NCBI RefSeq assembly: GCF_001411495.1
Contig: NZ_CP012982.1
Location: 1,364,001-1,428,000 of the forward strand
Direction: 5' to 3'
Source: Burkholderia cepacia ATCC 25416
GTDB lineage: Bacteria > Pseudomonadota > Gammaproteobacteria > Burkholderiales > Burkholderiaceae
Length of the DNA: 64,000 bases
The notes beneath the pieces were generated by a model. The model was not told where the DNA came from, ran no database searches, and worked only from the letters and a program-made list of their open reading frames with translations. Of this stretch, positions 58,805-64,000 are shown piece after piece (within the stretch, counting starts at the first letter, position 1; each line of letters begins with the position of its first letter). A program made the position numbers and the translations under genes.

Positions 58805-60232
58805 ATGACGATCCCCTTCAAGAAGCCGATCCTGCGCGGCGTCGCGCTCGCGGCCGTCGCCGCGATCGGCTACACGGGCTACATGCTGTCCCGGCTCGCG
58901 CCGGTCGCGACCGGTTATGCGGCGAAGGCGCTGTGTTCCGGCGTGTACGTATCGGGCCGCCCTGCCGCGTCCGTGATCGACGTCGACATCATGGCCGGCG
59001 TGCATCCGCTGCTGAAGCTGGTTCGCCCGTCGATCGATCCCGACCATCATCGCGCCGTGGCGACCTTCGCCGGCTTCGCCGGACGCGAAGCCGACTTCCG
59101 GCCCGGGCTCGGCTGTACGCTCGCGATCGGGCCGTCGCCCGGCGCGTTGCCGGCCGCGCTGCCGCCCCTCCCCGATCCGCCGCCCGCGCCGCCCGCGCCG
59201 CCCGCGCAGCCCGCACCGGCCGCGCCGGCCACGCCGCCGGCCGGCATCGACGCACGGAAACTGCAGACCGCGCTCGATCGCGCGTTCGACGAGCCCGATC
59301 CGGCACGACCGCGGCGCACGCGCGCGGTCGTCGTGATGTGGCGCGGCCAGGTGATCGCCGAACGCTATGCGCCCGGCTTCACGGCCGACACGCCGCTGCC
59401 CGGCTGGTCGATGACGAAGACCGTGACGGCCGCGCTGGTCGGCGCGCTCGTCGCGCAGCACAAGCTGTCGCCCGATGCGTCGGCGCTGCTGCCCGAATGG
59501 CGCGGCAGCGGCGACCCGCGCGCGGCCATCACGCTCGACGAGCTGCTGCGGATGACGAGCGGCCTGCAATTCAACGAGGACTACGACGACCCGCTGTCCG
59601 ACGTCGCGTTGATGCTGTTCACGCAGCCCGACACCGCGCGGTTCGCATCGGCGAAGCCGCTCGCGGCGACACCCGGCACGCAGTGGTCCTACTCGAGCGG
59701 CACGAGCGCGATCGTCGCACGCGTGATGCGCGAGGCGCTGGGCGGCAGCGGGGACGACTATCTCGCGTTTCCGCGTCGCGCGCTGTTCGCGCCGCTCGGC
59801 ATGCGCAGCGCGGTGTTCGAGCCCGATGTGTCGGGCACACTCGTCAGTCCGTCGTACATGTATGCGAGCGCACGCGACTGGGCACGCTTCGGGCAGCTTC
59901 TGCTGCAGGACGGCGTGTGGGACGGGCAGCGGCTGCTGCCGGACGGCTGGGTACGCTATCTGACGCGCGCGACGCCCCAGTCGTCGCGCCAGGAATACGG
60001 CGCGCAGCTGTGGGTCAAGGTGCCGGAGCCGTTCAACGATCGCGATCCGCACGCGGTCGCGATGCCGGCCGACGCGTTTCATGCGGTCGGTCATGAAGGC
60101 CAGTTCGTGAGCGTGGTGCCGAGCCGTCAACTGGTGGTCGTGCGGCTCGGGCTGTCGCGGCCGGAATCCGCGTGGAACCACGAGGCGTTTCTTGCGCGCG
60201 TGCTCGACGCGCTGCCGGCGCCCGGCGCGTGA
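58805..60232 (+). CDS. serine hydrolase, class C beta-lactamase fold
   Basis: 475 residues. An N-terminal membrane anchor (ILRGVALAAVAAIGYTGYM), a 100-residue region, a Pro/Ala-rich linker (about residues 119-146) and a C-terminal penicillin-binding fold with SMTK (Ser202, Lys205), YSSG (Tyr296) and HEG (His430). The Asn of YxN is a Ser here. Family members include D-alanine peptidases, esterases and 6-aminohexanoate-dimer hydrolases (close in LPGWSMTKT and MTSGLQFNEDY). Periplasmic, substrate unknown. Confidence 0.88.
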   Translation: MTIPFKKPILRGVALAAVAAIGYTGYMLSRLAPVATGYAAKALCSGVYVSGRPAASVIDVDIMAGVHPLLKLVRPSIDPDHHRAVATFAGFAGREADFRPGLGCTLAIGPSPGALPAALPPLPDPPPAPPAPPAQPAPAAPATPPAGIDARKLQTALDRAFDEPDPARPRRTRAVVVMWRGQVIAERYAPGFTADTPLPGWSMTKTVTAALVGALVAQHKLSPDASALLPEWRGSGDPRAAITLDELLRMTSGLQFNEDYDDPLSDVALMLFTQPDTARFASAKPLAATPGTQWSYSSGTSAIVARVMREALGGSGDDYLAFPRRALFAPLGMRSAVFEPDVSGTLVSPSYMYASARDWARFGQLLLQDGVWDGQRLLPDGWVRYLTRATPQSSRQEYGAQLWVKVPEPFNDRDPHAVAMPADAFHAVGHEGQFVSVVPSRQLVVVRLGLSRPESAWNHEAFLARVLDALPAPGA

Positions 60233-60313
60233 CGACGGGTACGTGGATCGATGAATCAGGCGTGAAGCGGCAGCGATGGCAACACGGCCGCCTCACACAC
60301 TGCCGCCCCGGCC

Positions 60314-60937
60314 TTACGGATTCGCGCTGCCCGCGTATTGCTTGAAGCCTTCGCGCGTCGCGAGACGTTCGATATAGCGTGACACCGCCGGCAATTCCGG
60401 ATGCTCGAACGGCGTGCCGAACCAGCGGTTCACCGACAGGCCGATCGGAATGTCCGCGAGCGTGAACGTGTTGCCGGCCACGTACGCGCCCGTCTTTTCG
60501 AGCTGCGCGTTCAGCACCTGCATGTGCTTCGTCCAGCCTGCGATCGACTGCGCGATGCCGGCCGGATCCTGGTGATCGGGCGATTTCCGCACGAGGCCGA
60601 GGAACGCGCCGACCCACGAGCGGTTCAGGTCCGCGCCCTGCCAGTCGATCCATTGGTCGACCCGCGCACGCGCCTGCGGCTCGGCCGGATACAGCGCGTC
60701 GCCGCCGTAACGGTTCGCGAGGTAGCGGATGATCGTGTTCGATTCCCAGAGCACGAAATCGTCGTCCTTGATGACGGGCACGAGCGCGTTCGGGTTCAGC
60801 GCGAGATAGGCCGGATCGTTGGTCGTGCGAAAGCCCGCGCCCCAGTCTTCCTGTTCGAACGGCAGGTTCAGTTCGGTGCACAGCCACAGCACCTTGCGGA
60901 CGTTGATGGACGGAATCTTGCCGAGGATGTGCAGCAT
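60314..60937 (-). CDS. glutathione S-transferase
   Basis: 207 residues. N-terminal thioredoxin-like domain ([50 protein letters not shown] with the glutathione-binding ES pair), then an all-helix domain with [18 protein letters not shown]. Detoxifies electrophiles with glutathione. Ser-rich N-terminus (SIN) suggests a Ser-type active site. Single gene, converging with the serine hydrolase. Confidence 0.92.
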   Translation of the reverse strand: MLHILGKIPSINVRKVLWLCTELNLPFEQEDWGAGFRTTNDPAYLALNPNALVPVIKDDDFVLWESNTIIRYLANRYGGDALYPAEPQARARVDQWIDWQGADLNRSWVGAFLGLVRKSPDHQDPAGIAQSIAGWTKHMQVLNAQLEKTGAYVAGNTFTLADIPIGLSVNRWFGTPFEHPELPAVSRYIERLATREGFKQYAGSANP

Positions 60938-61009
60938 GCAGTCTCCTTGTGAGGTCGGATGCGGAGCGTTCGGGGCGCACGGCGCGCCACGAACGCATTC
61001 ACGCCGAAT

Positions 61010-62509
61010 TTATACACGACGGCGCGGCAAACGACATGCCGTACGCGGAAAATCCGCGTGCGGCCGGTTCGTCAGGTCGCGCAGCGCGTGCTCGGCCGTC
61101 GGGAACCGGAACATGAATCCGTCCTGATGCAGCCGCGCCGGCATCACCCGCTGCCCGTCCAGCAGCAGCGCGGCCATCTCGCCCATCGCGACGCGCAGCG
61201 GCGCGGCCGGCACGTGCAGAAACGCGGGGCGACGCAACACCTTCGACACGACCTGCACGAACTCGCGCTGGGTCAACGGCGCGGGTGCGACCGCGTTGTA
61301 GACGCCGTGCATGCCCGGGTTCGACATCGCGCGTGCAATGATCCGCAGCACGTCGTCCCGGTGTATCCAGCTCATCACCTGCGTGCCGTCGCCGAATCGC
61401 CCGCCCATCCCGAAGTAGTGCGGCATCAGCATCGGGCGCAACGCACCGCCGGGGCCGAACACGAGGCCCAGCCGCAGCACCACCGAGCGCACGCCATGAC
61501 GCTCGAGCGCCTGCGCGGACTGCTCCCACTGCCGGCACAGCCCGGACATGAAGCCGGTGCCGGCGCTGCTGCGCTCGTCGAGCCGCTCGTCGGAAGGCCG
61601 CACGCCGTAGTAGCCGATCGCCGACGCCTGGATCCACGTGCGGGGCTTGACCTCGGCGGTCTCGACCCAGCGCATCAGCGATTCCGTGACGCCGACGCGG
61701 CTGGCGAGCAGCACCGCCTGCCGGCGCTTGCTCCAGCGCGCGCCCAGCACCGGCGCCCCCGCGAGGTTGATGACCGTGTCGAAACGCTCGTGCGGCTGCA
61801 GTTGACCGGCGGACGTCACGCTGCGCACACGGCCCTGAAACTGGTAGGCCGCGCGCAGCGGGTCGCGCGCCAGCAACGTGACCGTATGGCCCGCATCGAG
61901 CAGATGGTTCACGAGGGTTTCGCCGATGAAGCCGGTTCCGCCTGTGACGAGCACGTTCCCCGGCGGCTGCCCCGCGAACGGATTGGCGGCCGGCGCGCGT
62001 TGCGCGATCCGGCAGGCCGCGATTCCGTCGCGGATGCCCGATACCGCCACGCCGACGGCAAACACGCTCAGCAACCCGCCGCGCCAGCCGAGGTCGAGTA
62101 CCTGAAGCGCGGTCGGCTCGTGCGCCCAGACGGCCAGCTGCATCGCGATCATCCCGAACAGCGCGCCGCCGTTGACGGCCAGCAGCGTGTGCAGCACGCG
62201 CTCGGTCGCCGGCAGCTTGCGGCTCTGGTCCTCGACGACGAAATCCCACAACGTCAGCACCACCTCGACGACCACCACCGCCGCGAGGGCCGCGACCCAC
62301 GCGCCGTGAAAAGCGACGTTCGCGATCGACGCGAACACGAGACCGTAGAGCACGGAGCGCACCGCGTGAATCCCCAGCTCGAGCCGCGCACGCGGGCTGT
62401 GCGGCAGATCCTGCGTGAGCTCGTGGTGATAGAGCGTATCGAATGCGCCCATCGCGCCCTGCACGATCAGCAGGTTGAGCGCCCAGTCGTAAGCAGGCAA
62501 GGTGTTCAT
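61010..62509 (-). CDS. membrane domain fused to TIGR01777-type NAD-dependent epimerase
   Basis: 499 residues. The first 180 residues are hydrophobic (about four to five helices, WALNLLIVQGAMGAFDTLYHHELTQ). From residue about 186 the SDR-like domain starts (VLVTGGTGFIGETLVNHLLDAGH), with WIQASAIGYYGVRPSDE (YxxxK-like region) and the TIGR01777 signature LGARWSKRRQAVLLASRVGVTESL and VLRLGLVFGPGG. Most TIGR01777 proteins (YfcH) are soluble and about 300 residues, so the fusion is notable. Translationally coupled (ATGA) to the DCC protein upstream. Confidence 0.88.
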   Translation of the reverse strand: MNTLPAYDWALNLLIVQGAMGAFDTLYHHELTQDLPHSPRARLELGIHAVRSVLYGLVFASIANVAFHGAWVAALAAVVVVEVVLTLWDFVVEDQSRKLPATERVLHTLLAVNGGALFGMIAMQLAVWAHEPTALQVLDLGWRGGLLSVFAVGVAVSGIRDGIAACRIAQRAPAANPFAGQPPGNVLVTGGTGFIGETLVNHLLDAGHTVTLLARDPLRAAYQFQGRVRSVTSAGQLQPHERFDTVINLAGAPVLGARWSKRRQAVLLASRVGVTESLMRWVETAEVKPRTWIQASAIGYYGVRPSDERLDERSSAGTGFMSGLCRQWEQSAQALERHGVRSVVLRLGLVFGPGGALRPMLMPHYFGMGGRFGDGTQVMSWIHRDDVLRIIARAMSNPGMHGVYNAVAPAPLTQREFVQVVSKVLRRPAFLHVPAAPLRVAMGEMAALLLDGQRVMPARLHQDGFMFRFPTAEHALRDLTNRPHADFPRTACRLPRRRV

Positions 62510-63381
62510 GGGGTATCCCTCCTCCACAGCCACACAAGTGGCGGCACCATCGCAACGAGTGCCGCCGCGTCGATCGCCACGTGGCCCGATACTCGGGCCT
62601 GCAATGAAAACAGCATGTCCTGCGGCGCCCAGATCGCCAGGCCGGCCAGCAGCCATCCCCACACTTCCCGCCGGCGCAGCCGGTTGCCGAGGTGGACGAG
62701 CGCCAGCATCCAGACCGACGCGCATTGCACCGTCGCGCCGATCAGCGACATCCACCAGACCTGCTGCGCGCGTGCCGGGCCGGGCGCCGTGCCCGCCCAG
62801 AAATGCAGCTCGATGACGCGGTGATACGCGTCGAGCCACGGCGTGCCGGCCACCCACGGAACGGCGATGCCGACGAGCAGATGGGCGAGCGCCGCGCCAT
62901 ACATCCAGGTCACCACGATGCGGCGCATGTCATCGCGTGCGGGACGATCGGCCGCGGGTTCGGCGGGTTCGGCGGCACGGTCGCTACCGCACGCCGGCCC
63001 GTCGCACGCCGCTTCGGCGCGATAGCCGAGCGAGCGCGAAACGGCGTGCCGGTTGCGCGCGAAGCGGCGATACAGCGGTGCCAGCACACCGCGCACGACC
63101 GGCACGCGAAGCAGCCGGACGAGCCAGCCGCGCCCGGTCAGCGCATGGGCGGCGAGGATGCCGTCCACACCGGTCAGCATGCGTCCGTCCGGCAGACGCG
63201 CATGAAGCTCGCGATTCAGCGCGGGCAGGCCGACGCCCAGCGGCGCCGGGTCGAAGCCCGGCCCGGCGATATCGACGAAAGCCAGCCGCTGCTGCGCGTC
63301 GCGGGCACCGAGACGCCGTATCTGCGCGACACATAACGGACATCGTCCGTCGAAGTACAGCACCAGTTCACTTGATTCCAT
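62506..63381 (-). CDS. DCC-family (DUF393) thiol-disulfide protein with membrane domain
   Basis: 291 residues. FDGRCPLCVAQI near the start is the DCC motif (D11, C14, C17). A 110-residue DUF393 domain follows, then a linker with ACDGPACGSD (a second cysteine pair) and four hydrophobic segments with histidines. Two possible starts: ATG 63390 and ATG 63381. I prefer 63381, because AAGAAGGA lies 9 nt before it and directly abuts 63390. May carry electrons or disulfides for the fused epimerase, whose start its stop overlaps. Confidence 0.85.
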   Translation of the reverse strand: MESSELVLYFDGRCPLCVAQIRRLGARDAQQRLAFVDIAGPGFDPAPLGVGLPALNRELHARLPDGRMLTGVDGILAAHALTGRGWLVRLLRVPVVRGVLAPLYRRFARNRHAVSRSLGYRAEAACDGPACGSDRAAEPAEPAADRPARDDMRRIVVTWMYGAALAHLLVGIAVPWVAGTPWLDAYHRVIELHFWAGTAPGPARAQQVWWMSLIGATVQCASVWMLALVHLGNRLRRREVWGWLLAGLAIWAPQDMLFSLQARVSGHVAIDAAALVAMVPPLVWLWRRDTP

Positions 63382-63477
63382 GATTCGCATTCCTTCTTGT
63401 CTTTGCGTGCATCGTGAATCGATCGACTGCTTTCCCGCACGCCGTACCGCCGCTCCCGTGCGGCGGCGGCCACGCGC

Positions 63478-63948
63478 TTACATCGGCTTGAGCACCATCA
63501 GGAAGTAGACGGACAGCATCGCGAAGAACGCCGGGTAGCCGAGCAGTTCCCAGCGCTTCGCATAGCGCCAGTAGCGCTCCGGCAATGCGGCGTCGCCGTT
63601 CGCATGGGCGAGCTTCGCCATCGATGCAAGTTCGAGCTGCAGCCACACGACCGGCAGCCAGCACGCCCCGGCGATCGCATACAGCACGATCGATGCGAGC
63701 AGCCACGGCGTATGCCACGGCCAGCCGGCGGTGTGCGCGAGCCAGAGCCCGGATGCCGGCTGGAAGATCACGGCCGGCGTCGTGAACCACCAGTCCGCGC
63801 GCACCACGAGGCGCGACACGGCCGCGATCGCGGGCACCGACTGCGTGCGGTTCGCGAAAAAGAGGTAGAACGCGGTGCCGAAGCCGGTGCCGACCAGCAG
63901 CACCGAGGACAGGATGTGAAGCGCCTTGATGACGAGATAGGTATTCAT
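63478..63948 (-). CDS. DUF2269-family integral membrane protein
   Basis: 156 residues, four helices. YLVIKALHILSSVLLVGTGFGTAFYLFFAN and PASGLWLAHTAGWPW plus WLPVVWLQLELASMAKLAHAN are the DUF2269 pattern, with conserved histidines that may bind haem or metal. First visible complete gene of the final membrane operon, 96 bp upstream of the DCC gene. Its start overlaps the stop of a gene running off the window. Confidence 0.88.
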   Translation of the reverse strand: MNTYLVIKALHILSSVLLVGTGFGTAFYLFFANRTQSVPAIAAVSRLVVRADWWFTTPAVIFQPASGLWLAHTAGWPWHTPWLLASIVLYAIAGACWLPVVWLQLELASMAKLAHANGDAALPERYWRYAKRWELLGYPAFFAMLSVYFLMVLKPM

Positions 63949-64000
63949 GCTTGTTCTTCTTCTGAAAAAAGGATCAACAGGATCGCGAGAATCGGCACGT
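63945..64000 (-). CDS. C-terminal end of a further membrane protein (cut by the window)
   Basis: The last 17 codons visible read VPILAILLILFSEEEQA and stop at TGA 63945-63947, overlapping the next ATG (ATGA). The hydrophobic segment and the overlap spacing fit a real upstream gene in the same operon. Family unknown. Confidence 0.5.
   Translation of the reverse strand, partial: VPILAILLILFSEEEQA

Overview
The window is GC-rich (clearly above 60%, strong G/C third-position bias, many antisense shadow reading frames) and densely coding. Gene content, porin type, the hmu haem operon and the abundance of LysR/MFS genes point to a Burkholderia, probably of the cepacia complex. The mix of catabolic, transport and regulatory genes without ribosomal or tRNA genes suits a secondary chromosome. 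That placement is inference.

Layout. 1-4.0 kb: an amino-acid binding-protein gene cut by the window edge, a divergent LysR regulator, an MHS-type transporter and an M20 amidohydrolase. 4.2-15.7 kb: one tightly packed minus-strand catabolic operon (RraA-like aldolase, 2-hydroxyacid dehydrogenase, SMP-30 lactonase, ACS transporter, porin, TIM-barrel hydrolase, three more MFS carriers, a second Tat-exported TIM-barrel hydrolase, and a PfpI remnant), driven from a divergent promoter shared with an IclR regulator. 16.8-18.5 kb: an SDR and its TetR regulator, with near-identical operators in front of both. 18.6-20.1 kb: zwf. 20.3-26.0 kb: a LysR regulator divergent from an MFS / MoaF-like / LLM oxidoreductase / dkgB / alkene-reductase set. 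26.0-34.1 kb: a cyclase pseudogene, a DUF3455 protein, methyltransferase/TetR pair, purine permease, small membrane proteins, a GlxA-type and a LysR regulator. 34.3-38.9 kb: two orphan ABC binding proteins, a succinylglutamate-desuccinylase-family protein and a highly expressed-looking porin. 39-47 kb: small unknown proteins, then the Fur-box-controlled haem uptake operon hmuRSTUV, followed by an 11-bp minisatellite. 47.4-54.9 kb: TRIC-type channel, a class A penicillin-binding protein, an antibiotic-kinase-like protein, an aldehyde dehydrogenase with a duplicated 3' end, LysR, and allE. 55.8-64 kb: small envelope proteins, HIT protein, NHL-like pseudogene, serine hydrolase, glutathione transferase, and a membrane redox operon running off the window end.

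How the genes work together. The clearest unit is the 11-kb IclR operon. Lactone hydrolysis (SMP-30 and two amidohydrolases), hydroxyacid oxidation and aldol cleavage would turn a lactone or sugar/aromatic-acid substrate into a 2-oxoacid, with a dedicated porin and four MFS carriers for transport. The substrate is not readable from sequence. The second unit is the haem operon. Most other parts are ordinary regulator/enzyme pairs. Three pseudogenes, a duplicated gene end and a minisatellite show local decay and slippage. I saw no phage, insertion sequence, CRISPR array, tRNA or rRNA.
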